64,000 bases of DNA from the NCBI RefSeq assembly GCF_013402915.1, contig NC_050725.1, positions 1,096,377 to 1,160,376 of the forward strand, given 5' to 3'. Below the pieces are notes generated by a model that saw only the letters and a list, made by a program, of their open reading frames with translations, ran no database searches and was not told the DNA's origin. A program made the translations under genes and the position numbers. Positions 19,754 through 30,342 of the stretch are shown piece after piece. Origin of the DNA: Zygotorulaspora mrakii (taxonomy: Eukaryota > Ascomycota > Saccharomycetes > Saccharomycetales > Saccharomycetaceae). Numbering within the stretch: the first letter of the stretch is position 1; each line of letters starts with the position of its first letter.

Positions 19754-20980
19754 CTACAATTCCGCCTCTGTCTCTTGTTTAAGGCGAGCTTCCCTCTCTA
19801 TTCTATCCTCAATATCTCTCAATTCCTGTTCTCTTTCTAAAAGTTCTTTCCTTTTAAGTACTAATTCTTGTTGAACCCTCTCTTCAAATGCTTTTAATCT
19901 CTCCTCTTCTAACCTTATCTGCTCCTCTCTGGCCAAATAGGTATCTTGAGCTGGTGTCGTAGCAGCCGTTTTGGTAGATTGATTTGCTGTTGAAAGTTGG
20001 GGGGAAGCAACATATTCCGATTGGGATGATGAAATAATTGCAGAGGTACCAATGGCGCTAGCAGGTCCCTTTGAAAATGGAACTGCTTCGCCCGATAAAG
20101 CTTCTGTTCTATACCTTTCATATAGAACTTCGTGTGTGTAGTCTTTCAAGTCATGCAAATGCGAAATTAACAAGGTGTTTCTCAGAATGACAAAATCTGA
20201 TATCGAAGAATCTTCGACATCTAACATGCCCCACGGATATTTCCTACCACGAATCATGGTCCCGTCACCAAGGTTTTCAACATTATTTGAACCAATCACT
20301 GAAAATGGCAGCAAAGAACGAAGATAAGAGTTCGTTTGATAGTCCTCTTCGGATATGTCCTCCTCGTCAAACGGAAAATTGTATATTGGAAGGTTGAACC
20401 TGTCGATATCTTCCATCATCAATTTTTTGTTGAGCTTCAGCTCATCAGGAGTGAGGGAGTCAGATTTACTGATCACTGGGATTACGTTGACAATTGATCC
20501 CAGCTGCCTGATAAATTCGACGTCGATCTCCTTTAAACCATGGCCTGTTGGATTGATCAAATATAGACAGCAGTGTATTCTGCCGTCTTTGAACCTTGGG
20601 TTTCTTCTAACACGACTCTCCTCCAGCAAGATTTCATCATACTGATGACGAATGTAATCTGAAATGACCTCGAAGGACGATGTATTATCAAGCGAGTCAC
20701 CAAATCCTGGCGTATCAATGATATTTAGCTGTATTTTCACACCTTCGTCATCCTCCAATTCAACTGTCTCTTCCCGCAACTGAAGATCTATTTCGGTCGA
20801 AGTATCTGTAGGTAGCATCACCGTAGTAGAAACATCCACGACCTGTTGTCCACAGAGTGTGTTGATGAAAGTGGATCTGCCACTACCGGACTGTCCAACG
20901 ACCATTAACGTGAATGTGATCCCACGTTTGAGATGCTTTCTTCTCCTCAACGTGGACGATGCCTCAACTATAGTAGCCAT
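19754..20980 (-). CDS. CDC11: Septin Cdc11
   Basis: A 408-residue septin (S. cerevisiae Cdc11, YJR076C, 415) forming the terminal subunit of septin hetero-octamers at the bud neck. The G1 motif reads GQSGSGRST (residues 29-37), with Arg in place of the usual P-loop Lys, a known Cdc11 peculiarity. DTPG lies at 89-92 and SKSD at 171-174. The septin unique element with GRKYPWGMLDVED is present. The last ~70 residues form a Glu/Arg-rich coiled coil (EEQIRLEEERLKAFEERVQ). The preceding linker differs from S. cerevisiae, as expected for a disordered region. Confidence 0.96.
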   Translation of the reverse strand: MATIVEASSTLRRRKHLKRGITFTLMVVGQSGSGRSTFINTLCGQQVVDVSTTVMLPTDTSTEIDLQLREETVELEDDEGVKIQLNIIDTPGFGDSLDNTSSFEVISDYIRHQYDEILLEESRVRRNPRFKDGRIHCCLYLINPTGHGLKEIDVEFIRQLGSIVNVIPVISKSDSLTPDELKLNKKLMMEDIDRFNLPIYNFPFDEEDISEEDYQTNSYLRSLLPFSVIGSNNVENLGDGTMIRGRKYPWGMLDVEDSSISDFVILRNTLLISHLHDLKDYTHEVLYERYRTEALSGEAVPFSKGPASAIGTSAIISSSQSEYVASPQLSTANQSTKTAATTPAQDTYLAREEQIRLEEERLKAFEERVQQELVLKRKELLEREQELRDIEDRIEREARLKQETEAEL

Positions 20981-22277
20981 TATTGGTTCTTCAATTGACG
21001 TATAATATCCCTGTGTAGTCGTTATAACAATATACGCGTTTCTGTATTTATGATCTATTTACGTGTGCCCTGTTGATCCAGACGCCCTCCTTTGTATGTT
21101 TTCAACGCCATTCTCAACTTTTTGAAACGCAAATCGGACAAATTCCGGACACATCTTTAAGATCTCACAACATATCTAAAGTTCATGCAAATCATAAGCT
21201 TATTATAAACCAAGGTTGACGTTTAAACAAGACTATGCTTCTTATGAGGTTCAACTAGGATGAAGTCCCGGTAGCGCCCATGTATCGTAGACGGACGGTA
21301 CTTCCAAAATCAGCCGATACTCGTGGACACAATGTGTGAACTATGGCTTCCTTTTTATTTGATTGTCTTTGATAGTCAGCTTCTTACGGAATGGCGACAC
21401 GGTAATTCTGAACTTGCGTCTCAAACGTAACCATCACATGCCTGACAGCGTCATTCATGTTCGATCAATGTAGCTCTTGGAGAAGAAGCTTCTATTCATG
21501 CCTCAAAGGTGAAACATACGACATCGCCAGTTTTCAATTATCTGGTAACGAAAGTATCTTTAGTGTTGAAGCTGCATAGATTCAAGATCAAAGAGACTGT
21601 TTCGATCGAAAATCACGCAGCACTTTCGATCGTTGGCAAGAATTCCTACCAGAGAAGTCCCCATCCGGCGTTGGATCGGGAACGAAGCCCCACACCTCAA
21701 ACTGGTGGGGGTTGTTTGCGTAAGCCTGCGCAAGTTGAAAACCAATTCATTAACTAGCTCTCTTTCTTTGAGTGCCACTTCAAACCCAACTGGCGTATAC
21801 ACTGCGAAAGCCAGAACCACTCATATTTCATCAAGGGTCTGCACTATCATGCAACTGTGCACGCATCGACGGATCTATCGATACGTCAGTGCTAATATCT
21901 ACATTAAACAAAACTTTTTACAGGCAAGACAAAATTCTATATGGTAATTAGACAGATACCCCCCTTCGAGCTGCGACTCAGTAGCTCTTGATGCGAGACC
22001 GACTGATTTAGAGAGTTGCAAGATGTAACCGTATTTGTTCAGTTCGGACGTTTTTCATGATTCACCAATACTTCGCTCGGACAGCCATCTCTGATGAAAA
22101 ATTGGCAGGTAACTTTGACTCATTTGGCAACAATTGATTGGTGAAGAAAGTTGTATTACTGACCGGTTGCACACTTTTCTGCTGATATTTGTATTAATAC
22201 TGGTGAATTGCGCATTGTGATAAGGGGCTCTATCAATTGAATAAAAGGAGCAGCGGAGTCGGAATCGTGTAGCAAAT
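20981..22277. other. Long divergent intergenic region CDC11-TRP3
   Basis: About 1.3 kb without a recognisable gene. Small frames on both strands (for example around 21560-21950) look like no known protein. A 6-bp GC-rich inverted repeat (CCCCAC...GTGGGG, 21691-21713) is visible. The TRP3-proximal end carries a Gcn4 site, annotated separately. Nothing else is supported. Confidence 0.4.
22116..22122 (+). promoter_or_regulatory. Gcn4 site upstream of TRP3
   Basis: A perfect TGACTCA lies about 160 bp before the TRP3 start. TRP3 is under general amino-acid control in S. cerevisiae, so a functional Gcn4 site is plausible. Binding is inferred. Confidence 0.65.
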
Positions 22278-23732
22278 ATGAATCCGAAGAAAGTTATAAT
22301 CATCGACAACTACGATTCCTTCACATGGAATATCTATGAGTACTTATGCCAAGAAGGCGCGAATGTGGATGTGTACCGCAACGATAAAATCAGTGTGGAT
22401 GAAATTGAAGCATTAAATCCTGACATTCTGCTCATCTCGCCAGGCCCCGGACATCCAAAAACGGACTCTGGTATCTCGAGAGACTGCATCAAGTATTTCA
22501 TTGGAAAAATACCAGTTTTTGGGATTTGCATGGGCCAGCAATGTATGTTTGACGTTTTTGGTGGTGACGTTGCGTATGCAGGTGAGATCGTCCATGGTAA
22601 GACGTCGTCGATATTCCATGATAACAAAGGTGTTTTTAGAAATATTCCTCAAGGTGTATCGGTAACGAGATACCACTCACTGGCTGGCCTTGAAAAATCT
22701 TTACCTGAAGAGCTAGAAGTAACTGCAACAACTGAGAACGGCGTCATAATGGGTGTCAGACACAAAAAATACACTGTTGAGGGCGTGCAATTTCATCCGG
22801 AATCAATCTTAACGGAGGAAGGCCATCTAATGATTAGAAACATTTTGAGCACCTCTGGTGGCACCTGGGAGGAAAACAGCAAGAATCTCAAAAGCATGAA
22901 CGCTAAAGGGTCAATTTTGGATAAAATCTACCAACAACGTCAGAAGGACGTAAAAGAACAATCCAGCATACCGGGCTTTACCCTAAAAGATCTGCAGGTA
23001 AACTTTGATTTGGGATTGGCACCAACTATTTTAGATTTTTATCAACGTGTGAAAGCATCGCCTGGTAAAGGTGCTGTGCTGGCGGAGGTCAAACGTGCGT
23101 CTCCATCGAAGGGTGACATTTTCTTGGACGCCGTTGCTGCCGAGCAAGCATTAAAGTATGCAAGGGCTGGTGCCTGCGCAATTTCAGTTTTAACGGAACC
23201 ACACTGGTTCAAGGGCTCTATACAAGATTTAGTCAATGTAAGAAGAGCGCTAGATTTGGAATATTCTTCAGACTCATCGAAAAGACCTTGTGTTCTGAGA
23301 AAAGAGTTCATATTTAACAAATACCAAATACTTGAGGCCAGATTGGCGGGTGCAGATACCGTTTTACTAATCGTGAAGATGCTGGATGATAAACTATTGA
23401 AGGAGTTGTATCAGTACGCGAAAAATGACCTCAAAATGGAGCCTTTAGTCGAGATTAGCTCGAAGGAAGAGCTGAAACGCGCTATCACAATAGATGCCAA
23501 AGTAATTGGAGTCAATAATAGAGACTTACACTCATTCAATGTAGATTTGAGCACTACAAGCAATTTGGTATCGTTAATTCCAGATGGTACTTTATTGATC
23601 GCTTTATCTGGTATCACTACTGCCCAAGATGCTCAGTCTTATAAGGAGGAGGGTGTGCGCGGATTCTTAGTTGGAGAAGCACTAATGAAATCTGCAGATG
23701 TCAAATCTTTTATTGAGGATCTTTGTGCTTAG
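22278..23732 (+). CDS. TRP3: Anthranilate synthase component II / indole-3-glycerol phosphate synthase
   Basis: A 484-residue bifunctional tryptophan biosynthesis enzyme, the same length as S. cerevisiae Trp3 (YKL211C). Residues 1-200 are a class I glutamine amidotransferase that supplies ammonia to Trp2; its nucleophile is Cys84 in GICMGQQC and the later catalytic His is in VQFHPES. From about residue 230 comes the TIM-barrel indole-3-glycerol phosphate synthase, with [17 protein letters not shown] motif ([14 protein letters not shown]), VLRKEFI and VEISSKEEL. It lacks the PRAI domain fused in filamentous fungi, as expected for Saccharomycetaceae. It is convergent with SAC1. Confidence 0.97.
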   Translation: MNPKKVIIIDNYDSFTWNIYEYLCQEGANVDVYRNDKISVDEIEALNPDILLISPGPGHPKTDSGISRDCIKYFIGKIPVFGICMGQQCMFDVFGGDVAYAGEIVHGKTSSIFHDNKGVFRNIPQGVSVTRYHSLAGLEKSLPEELEVTATTENGVIMGVRHKKYTVEGVQFHPESILTEEGHLMIRNILSTSGGTWEENSKNLKSMNAKGSILDKIYQQRQKDVKEQSSIPGFTLKDLQVNFDLGLAPTILDFYQRVKASPGKGAVLAEVKRASPSKGDIFLDAVAAEQALKYARAGACAISVLTEPHWFKGSIQDLVNVRRALDLEYSSDSSKRPCVLRKEFIFNKYQILEARLAGADTVLLIVKMLDDKLLKELYQYAKNDLKMEPLVEISSKEELKRAITIDAKVIGVNNRDLHSFNVDLSTTSNLVSLIPDGTLLIALSGITTAQDAQSYKEEGVRGFLVGEALMKSADVKSFIEDLCA

Positions 23733-23846
23733 AAACTATTAGCTCTCAATCTCTTAGCTACTATATAATGTCGTATCTAAATATGTAAATGAAAAGTTTA
23801 CTTTTCTGATGTCTTGTGAAAGTCTTTGGTTGCGAATTTAACATTT

Positions 23847-25709
23847 TCAATCCTTCTTCACAGAACCAGGCTTGATAAATTTTGAACTAGGAAGAAACCT
23901 CAAACCTTTGAACACTCTCTCCTTGTCATGCGTTTGTTGAGCAACCAAGAAGCCAACATCTACCAGTTTTGGCCAGTTAACGTATTGAATACCGTCTTTG
24001 ATCAAAGACCGGGTGGAAATGAATAATATAATGGAGGCACTGAGGAAGAAAGCTAAATTTTTTTTGCTTGTAAAATGATCCTTAGGGAATACTATAGTTG
24101 ATGTCAACACGGTCAAGGCAGCATAGATAACGACTGGCATTAGTTGAACAAAAAACGGTCTTCTATCAGGAAATGGTGATTGAATAGATGTCATATAAGG
24201 CTTAAAGTTTCCCAAAAATAAGTCATAGGAATCTTGCCTTGGGCCATCCGCCAAATTGTTCTGATAATAACGAGATGCTGAGTTTAAAAAATCTTTTAAG
24301 GCCCCCATACGAGTGCGTTTACCGGTTCGTGTGAAATCTGTTTTCAAAGCTCCAGTTCCAGAGTATGCACAGCTCACAGCATCTGCATTATCAGCCCATA
24401 AATTCTGAAATGCGGCAAGCAGCGGCAAATCGCTTTCCCAAGGGGCACCGTCTCTCACAACTTCGGCGGTTTCAAGTGCTTTTTGCAATACCCAATGTGC
24501 CAAAACAGATTGAACAACATTTGTCCTATCTAAACAGTCCATACAATTTGTTCTTACAGTCGAACGCTGTTGTTTAACGTCGACAGTGGACCCATCAGCC
24601 CCCACTTTTTCCTGGAAAAAATCAGAATCTTTCAAGCCCATTTTAGACAGGTGATCAATCAGTAACTTCACCCTATACCACCTCATTTTACGACATTCAT
24701 GATGAAAATCAAAATAGACGTAATGCAACTCTGAGTCATTCAAAGCATGTACAGCAGATTCGTAGGCTTCTTTGACAGGAAGCTCATAACCCTTTTGATT
24801 AACTAGGTTAACCAAGTAAACATCGCCGTATAATTGTTTTTGTTGATCAAAATGAGTTCTAGTAGCGTTGAGGGACGAACTTTCACCAATAACCAAGTTT
24901 GGCTTATACTTTAGATTGTTAATTTCTGCCCAATATACTGGAACAGAACCTCTTATTTGCAAATAGGAAAATATTTGTGCATCACCATCCAACGATGATT
25001 TAACAAAGAGCAGTTGCTCTGTTTCATTGTAATTCCCGACATTACCATCTTCATCGATCCCACGACGGAAATATCTTGTGCCTGCTCTCAATCTACTACG
25101 TCTTGTGATCAGACCCAAGGAAATTGGAGTAGAATTAATGATCGTATCAATAACCTTAGCATAACCATAGATCATCGGCTGAATAAAATCCTCAACTTGG
25201 TAACCCTCGCTGACCAAGTTTCTCAGCTCCTCGCATAAATAATGATTCCAGAAGAATCTCGTGTCGGCAGTCTTCCAAGATGCTACGCCTATCTCTCTAT
25301 TTCTTTGTAGAGAATTGGTCATATCATAAGTATACGAGAAATAAAATGTTCCGTTCTTCAAATGCAGATTGAGTAATTTCAAACACTCCGACTCATCAGA
25401 ATCCATGGTCTGGATCTCTTTAGCAGCTACTATAGAATGTTCAACAACCCTATAGATTGTATGGCGATTGAAGCGACCAGTTTCCTCAACTCTATTAGCA
25501 ATAACAGCATACCGGTTCAACTTCAACTTAATGAAACCTAAGAGCGCAGCAATTTTGATCACTCCCTGTGTTGGAAAGTCTTCGCCTCCTATAGACCTAA
25601 CAACTTGATCGTGCGCAGACAAATGAACAACATGACTCTTCTCTAGACTCGTTGTTGACTGAAATAGCAAACCTTCCGAAGTCTTTGCAAATAGTAGAGG
25701 TCCTGCCAT
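23847..25709 (-). CDS. SAC1: Phosphoinositide phosphatase Sac1
   Basis: The first true ATG (complement at 25707-25709) gives 620 residues (S. cerevisiae Sac1, YKL212W, 623). Sac1 is an ER/Golgi membrane phosphatase that mainly dephosphorylates PI4P. The CX5R catalytic motif is NCMDCLDRTN, with nucleophile Cys389. Two hydrophobic segments near the C-terminus (about residues 523-543 and 550-570) form the membrane hairpin, followed by a short basic tail ending in Lys-Lys-Asp. The gene is divergent from DOA1. Confidence 0.96.
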   Translation of the reverse strand: MAGPLLFAKTSEGLLFQSTTSLEKSHVVHLSAHDQVVRSIGGEDFPTQGVIKIAALLGFIKLKLNRYAVIANRVEETGRFNRHTIYRVVEHSIVAAKEIQTMDSDESECLKLLNLHLKNGTFYFSYTYDMTNSLQRNREIGVASWKTADTRFFWNHYLCEELRNLVSEGYQVEDFIQPMIYGYAKVIDTIINSTPISLGLITRRSRLRAGTRYFRRGIDEDGNVGNYNETEQLLFVKSSLDGDAQIFSYLQIRGSVPVYWAEINNLKYKPNLVIGESSSLNATRTHFDQQKQLYGDVYLVNLVNQKGYELPVKEAYESAVHALNDSELHYVYFDFHHECRKMRWYRVKLLIDHLSKMGLKDSDFFQEKVGADGSTVDVKQQRSTVRTNCMDCLDRTNVVQSVLAHWVLQKALETAEVVRDGAPWESDLPLLAAFQNLWADNADAVSCAYSGTGALKTDFTRTGKRTRMGALKDFLNSASRYYQNNLADGPRQDSYDLFLGNFKPYMTSIQSPFPDRRPFFVQLMPVVIYAALTVLTSTIVFPKDHFTSKKNLAFFLSASIILFISTRSLIKDGIQYVNWPKLVDVGFLVAQQTHDKERVFKGLRFLPSSKFIKPGSVKKD

Positions 25710-25999
25710 CACTTACTAGGACCCTGAATTGTCGATTAGAACCACAAGAAACTGAATTCAAACTTTTTCGCCTACAAGCTATTTCATATGTTTTTCTAGT
25801 TCTTTAGTTTCTTTGAAATCTCGGCGTTTATACAGATTTTCGAGTCGTGACGAGCTGTTTTCGTTTTCCTACAGTAAACGAGCCTCCGAGCACCATCCAT
25901 TGCATCAGAAGACATTAAGGTGCAACAATCAGTTGAAATTTAACAAAACAGAATAAAAAAACAGTTCATCAGTCTTTGCCAATCTGGCATTTTAAGTCA

Positions 26000-28126
26000 A
26001 TGTATAGTTTAAGTGCAACTTTGTTGGGCCATTCTCAGGATGTTCGTGATATCGCCGTTGTTGACAATGAACGTGTTGCGAGCGTATCGAGGGATGGATG
26101 TGTATGTGTGTGGAGAAAGCAGACTAATGGAACCTGGGATAGCACAACCATCGATAAAAATGATTCGTTCTTAAATAGTGTCTGCTATAACTTTGCAAGC
26201 CAGCTACTATTTTACGGAGGAAAAGATGCTATGATTAATGGATCTTATCTTGATTCTAAGCTTGGCGACGATCCTTTGTATACGCTAATCGGACATGATG
26301 GCAATGTATGCAGCCTGAGTAGCGATGGAGAATATGTTATTAGTGGAAGTTGGGATAAGACAGCTAAAGTTTGGCAACACGGTACACTGAAATGGGAATT
26401 AAAAGGTCATACTGGGTCAGTATGGGATGCCAAGATAATTCCTAATAGTGTAGATCAGTTCCTGACAGCATCTGCGGATAAAAGTATCAAGCTATGGAAG
26501 GAGAACAAGGTACTGAAGACATTCACAGGACTCCATAATGATGTTATAAGACATCTGCAAGTTTTAAAAGGGGGAGACCAATTTGCAAGCTGCTCCAATG
26601 ACGGAGAAATAAAAGTATGCGATATGAATGGCAGAGTTTTGCGTACCTTAAGTGGACATGAAAGTTTTGTCTACAGTATAAAGGAAGCGCCAAATGGCGA
26701 ACTCATTAGTTGTGGAGAAGACAGATCTCTCCGAATCTGGTCTCAAGACGGTTCTATTAAACAAGTGATTCGATTACCTGCCATTTCCATCTGGTGTATT
26801 GACATATTGCCAAACGGTGACATTGCCGTGGGAAGTAGTGACAGCGTTATCAGAATTTTCACCAGAGACGCTTCAAGAGCTGCTTCCGAAAACGACATAC
26901 GGGAGTTTAATAAGGAAGTTGAGAATACATCAATTAATTCAAAGGTAATGGGTGTCGACGAGTCTAAACTCTCACCCCTTGAGGTTCTCCAACAGCCGGG
27001 AAAAAAAGAAGGTCAAATTGTAGTCGTTAAGAATCCTTCGGGAGTTATTGAGGCACATCAATGTTCGCAAGGAAAATGGGTAAAAGTGGGAGATGTAATT
27101 GGGTCCGATAGTGGTGGTGATAAAAAAAAAGAATTTGAAGGTAAAAACTATGACTTCGTATTCGATGTAGATATTGAAGAAGGCCAACCTCCTTTGAAAC
27201 TTCCGTTGAATGCTAACGATAATCCTTACACCGTTGCTGACCAATTTTTGGCACGCTATGAATTGCCATTTTCGTACAAGGATCAAGTCGTTAACTTCAT
27301 TTTGAAGAATACAGGTGGCATCTCATTTGAGCAAACCACTTCGCAAAGTGGGCCCGTCAAAAGCATGATGGTTTTACCTGTGAAAGAATATCTACAGATA
27401 AATAATTGCAATCCGGAGAAGATTTTTTCCGGCATCGTAAAACTCAATGCTGTGGAAGGAACATTCGATGATGAGGCACTTGCACAGATTGGTGCAGCTT
27501 TTCAAAGCGTCGACGACAGCTGGGAATTATTGTATTCTTTTGCAGTTATGATGAGATCGAAATGGAAATCGAAAATTCCAGCATACGACATTATCAGAAT
27601 CATTGCACATAAGCTTCCAGAAGCTTCTGATATTAGCGAATTCATCGAAGAGGGCCTAGGTAACAGTAACATATCCATCGTAATGCTCACTGTCCGGATT
27701 TTAGTAAACTGTTTCAAGAATGAATTTTGGGGTATTCATTTAATGTCATCAAACAAGGTGTACGATTCTGTTTTCGAAACGATAGAGACCCAATTCAACA
27801 ATGCAACAAGACAACAAGCTCAAAATCTCGCTATCGCTGTGTCCACTCTTCTCTTCAACTATAGTGTTCTGATATTGAGAGATGGCTCCTTGCTTGACGT
27901 GATACCAACCATCTCAGATGCTATAAATACAAAATATGCTCCACTGGAAGAGTATCAGTCGTCTGAAGAAGCTGCGTATAGATTGTTAGTCTCGTATGGA
28001 AATTTAGCAACTTTAGAGCCTTCATTACTGCATTTCGCTAATTCAATCCCATGGATAAAAAGGCTCAAAGAAAGATATGGCCACATCAGTAGATTTAGTG
28101 CTATATATGAGGATTTAGCTAAATAA
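26000..28126 (+). CDS. DOA1: WD-repeat Cdc48 adaptor, ubiquitin binding (PLAA family)
   Basis: The ATG at 26000 gives 708 residues, starting just before the first WD repeat, and fits S. cerevisiae Doa1/Ufd3 (YKL213C, 715). The seven-bladed WD40 propeller spans roughly residues 5-290 (repeats such as VISGSWDKTAKVW and FLTASADKSIKLW). The ubiquitin-binding PFU domain is around 335-440 (YDFVFDVDIEEGQPPLKLP). The C-terminal PUL domain, which binds the Cdc48 tail, is about 450-705. It acts in ubiquitin recycling, ERAD-like and mitochondrial quality control. It is tandem with YRA2, as in S. cerevisiae. Confidence 0.96.
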   Translation: MYSLSATLLGHSQDVRDIAVVDNERVASVSRDGCVCVWRKQTNGTWDSTTIDKNDSFLNSVCYNFASQLLFYGGKDAMINGSYLDSKLGDDPLYTLIGHDGNVCSLSSDGEYVISGSWDKTAKVWQHGTLKWELKGHTGSVWDAKIIPNSVDQFLTASADKSIKLWKENKVLKTFTGLHNDVIRHLQVLKGGDQFASCSNDGEIKVCDMNGRVLRTLSGHESFVYSIKEAPNGELISCGEDRSLRIWSQDGSIKQVIRLPAISIWCIDILPNGDIAVGSSDSVIRIFTRDASRAASENDIREFNKEVENTSINSKVMGVDESKLSPLEVLQQPGKKEGQIVVVKNPSGVIEAHQCSQGKWVKVGDVIGSDSGGDKKKEFEGKNYDFVFDVDIEEGQPPLKLPLNANDNPYTVADQFLARYELPFSYKDQVVNFILKNTGGISFEQTTSQSGPVKSMMVLPVKEYLQINNCNPEKIFSGIVKLNAVEGTFDDEALAQIGAAFQSVDDSWELLYSFAVMMRSKWKSKIPAYDIIRIIAHKLPEASDISEFIEEGLGNSNISIVMLTVRILVNCFKNEFWGIHLMSSNKVYDSVFETIETQFNNATRQQAQNLAIAVSTLLFNYSVLILRDGSLLDVIPTISDAINTKYAPLEEYQSSEEAAYRLLVSYGNLATLEPSLLHFANSIPWIKRLKERYGHISRFSAIYEDLAK

Positions 28127-28297
28127 GTACTCTAAGTAACTATATGTTGTCATCTCGTATTTGTTCTCTGATTTAACCGGGACGAGAAGAAACCATTTTC
28201 GTTCCATGCAGTAAGCAAAAAATGGATAATTTCGAAGTAGCATTATTTTAACTTTTAAAAGCGACATTAGAAGAACGAGAGAGACGTATAATTCGCT

Positions 28298-29027
28298 ATG
28301 TCACTTGAAAAGTCATTGAACCACATAATTGGGGAAGAGGTACGACTTGATTACACAATTAGACAAATCGGGTGCTCCATTATACTAACATTTCATTATT
28401 CGATTGTTTAAGAACTCTTCAAATGAGAATCACCGAGTAACTGTAAGTTTTAAAAAAGTGTAACCACAAGATTTTGTGTTTCTTCATTTGATGATCCATT
28501 TATTAACCTGAAGACATTGATATCTTTAGAAATATCGCCGTCGGGATTTGAGAAACAGTTTAGCCAATAGAATTGGCAAAGGGAGACTAAGAGGCAATGA
28601 TCTTAACAATGTCCAATTTAGACAACCAACAAAGAAAAGATTAAAAATATCCAAAATTCCGCTAGATGTTTCTGACTTTGTGATAGAAGATATGTGGAAA
28701 GAATTTGGAGAACCAGCGTACTTCAATATTTATGATACGAAAGATGACAGAACTGCAATGTGCGAGTTTTCGGACCTTGGTATAATGGAAAGTATTGCCA
28801 ATAAGTTCAGCTCAATGGACTTTAACGGTGCCAAGGTCGAGACCGAGATTTTTGAATTAAAAGGCCGTCAAGGCAGAAACAGCAACACAAGGGGGTCTCG
28901 CGGTAAGCGCGGTAGTCACTATGAATCAAATAGAACTTCAAAAGCCAACACGCAGCCTAAATTGAAATCTAAACAACCCACAGCAGAAGATCTAGATGCT
29001 GAACTAGAGGAATATATGAATAATTAA
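28298..29027 (+). CDS. YRA2: REF/ALY-family RNA-binding export factor, three exons
   Basis: Assembled as exon 1 at 28298-28339, exon 2 at 28413-28442 and exon 3 at 28530-29027 (570 nt, 189 residues; S. cerevisiae Yra2, YKL214C, 203). Exon 1 encodes MSLEKSLNHIIGEE, exon 2 NSSNENHRVT, and exon 3 begins KYRRRDLRN. Together they reproduce the family N-terminus including the conserved REF box. The RRM follows (ISKIPLDVSDFVIEDMWKEF), then an Arg/Gly/Ser-rich linker and the C-terminal box AEDLDAELEEYM that binds the export helicase. Yra proteins couple mRNA to the export machinery. All splice junctions are phase 0; intron evidence is given separately. Confidence 0.85.
28340..28412 (+). other. YRA2 intron 1 (73 nt)
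   Basis: The 5' site GTACGA is a weak match to GTATGT. The branch site TACTAAC at 28383-28389 is perfect, and the acceptor TTTAAG ends at 28412, 24 nt past the branch A. Reading through meets TAA at 28408-28410. The exon boundaries restore homology to Yra2. Confidence 0.75.
28443..28529 (+). other. YRA2 intron 2 (87 nt)
   Basis: The 5' site is GTAAGT, the branch site TATTAAC is at 28501-28507, and the acceptor TTTAG ends at 28529, 23 nt past the branch A. Splicing joins VT to KYRRRDLRN, as in the contiguous S. cerevisiae protein. An in-frame TAG at 28527 shows that the exon 3 frame cannot extend further upstream. Confidence 0.82.
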
Positions 29028-29406
29028 GTAAATGTGTATATATATAATTGCCTTGACCTTTACAAGTCTGGTTTTAAACAGAAAAATGATTTTTCATGTA
29101 TATCCATTATAACATGCAGTTAGTATATACAACAGGAATATAAAATTCAAGGAAGAAGCTGTATTTTCAGTCCATGAAGAGAAGTATTTATAGGTGTTTT
29201 CATTGTCTCAGATAGAACACAGCAAACCACCATATTATTTAGCAACTGCCTTTGAATAGCTCGCTATTTTTTTTTCAGGTGCTTCATTTCTGATTTGTTT
29301 TTCCACCTTGATATTTTTTTTATCTTAGTTTTGAATGAATATTAGAGGGAATATAATAATAATAACTTTAGGTAAATTGAAAAAGACGTACAACTTGCCA
29401 TCAAGT
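29028..29406. other. Convergent intergenic region YRA2-MIR1
   Basis: AT-rich 3' flanks of two convergent genes with several T-runs. No gene or RNA is seen. Confidence 0.5.
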
Positions 29407-30342
29407 TTAATGACCAGAGCCAGCAATTTCAACAGTTGGAGCACAACCTAAACTCTTCTTTAAAGTACCGTAGATACCGAATTGTAAGGAGGTCAAAGTA
29501 CCGACCATAATCAAACGAGTTGGTAAACCAGCAAAAGAGCCAACAAAACCTAGTTGCTTAGCTAATTGTGCCAATAAACCGAGAGTTGATTGACCTGGAG
29601 CCTTCTTTGCTTTGTTAACCTTGGACAATAGGGTATCAGCTGGTTGAGAGACAATAGCAGCAGCTAAACCGGCAGTTAAACCCGCACCTAAGTTAATACC
29701 AGTAACCGAAGCAGAGGATAATTGATCCTTAGGACCAGCCATGCCAAAGTAAGTCTCAGCAGCACGTTCAAAGACCAAAAACTTAGAAATATTGTAAGGA
29801 ATTTGTTTGAAAAGGATTGGAGTGAAACCATTGTAGAAAGAGCCAACACCTTCTTCCTTCAAGATTCTAGAGAATCCACCAACAAGACCATTAGCAAAAG
29901 AAGGTTGGGAGACTAATCTAATTCTGGTTGCTTCCAATGGGCATAAAGCGATATCTGCGAAAAACTCAGCGATGGCAGCTGAACCCATGTAAACAGAGTT
30001 CTTGTAGTTCACAGCGGTGTCGTAACCCAAGAGATCGATGAACAACTTCTTGAAAACCTCATAACCACCAAATTTGAAAGAACCTTGTAACGAGTAACCT
30101 AGCAAAGTTGGACCAAAACCGGTCAGCAAAGCACCAGCACCTTCTTCACCCACAATTTTCTTGAAAGAAGAAACCATACCCTTGTTGTAAATAGTTGGCT
30201 CTAATTGAATTCTGGTTTTGACAACATCAATTGGCACCATCGCAGAATGTGTGGTACCACAACCAATGGCACCAGCTAGCGCAAATTTGGCATAGTCAGA
30301 AATAGAGTATTGAGTAACGGGACCAGCAGCGGCAGCAGACAT
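29407..30342 (-). CDS. MIR1: Mitochondrial phosphate carrier
   Basis: A 311-residue mitochondrial carrier, the same length as S. cerevisiae Mir1 (YJR077C), importing phosphate with protons across the inner membrane. Three carrier repeats carry the signature motifs [19 protein letters not shown] and PADTLLSKV. Codon use looks strongly biased to preferred yeast codons, fitting high expression. It is the last gene of the conserved block; synteny with S. cerevisiae stops just upstream. Confidence 0.97.
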   Translation of the reverse strand: MSAAAAGPVTQYSISDYAKFALAGAIGCGTTHSAMVPIDVVKTRIQLEPTIYNKGMVSSFKKIVGEEGAGALLTGFGPTLLGYSLQGSFKFGGYEVFKKLFIDLLGYDTAVNYKNSVYMGSAAIAEFFADIALCPLEATRIRLVSQPSFANGLVGGFSRILKEEGVGSFYNGFTPILFKQIPYNISKFLVFERAAETYFGMAGPKDQLSSASVTGINLGAGLTAGLAAAIVSQPADTLLSKVNKAKKAPGQSTLGLLAQLAKQLGFVGSFAGLPTRLIMVGTLTSLQFGIYGTLKKSLGCAPTVEIAGSGH

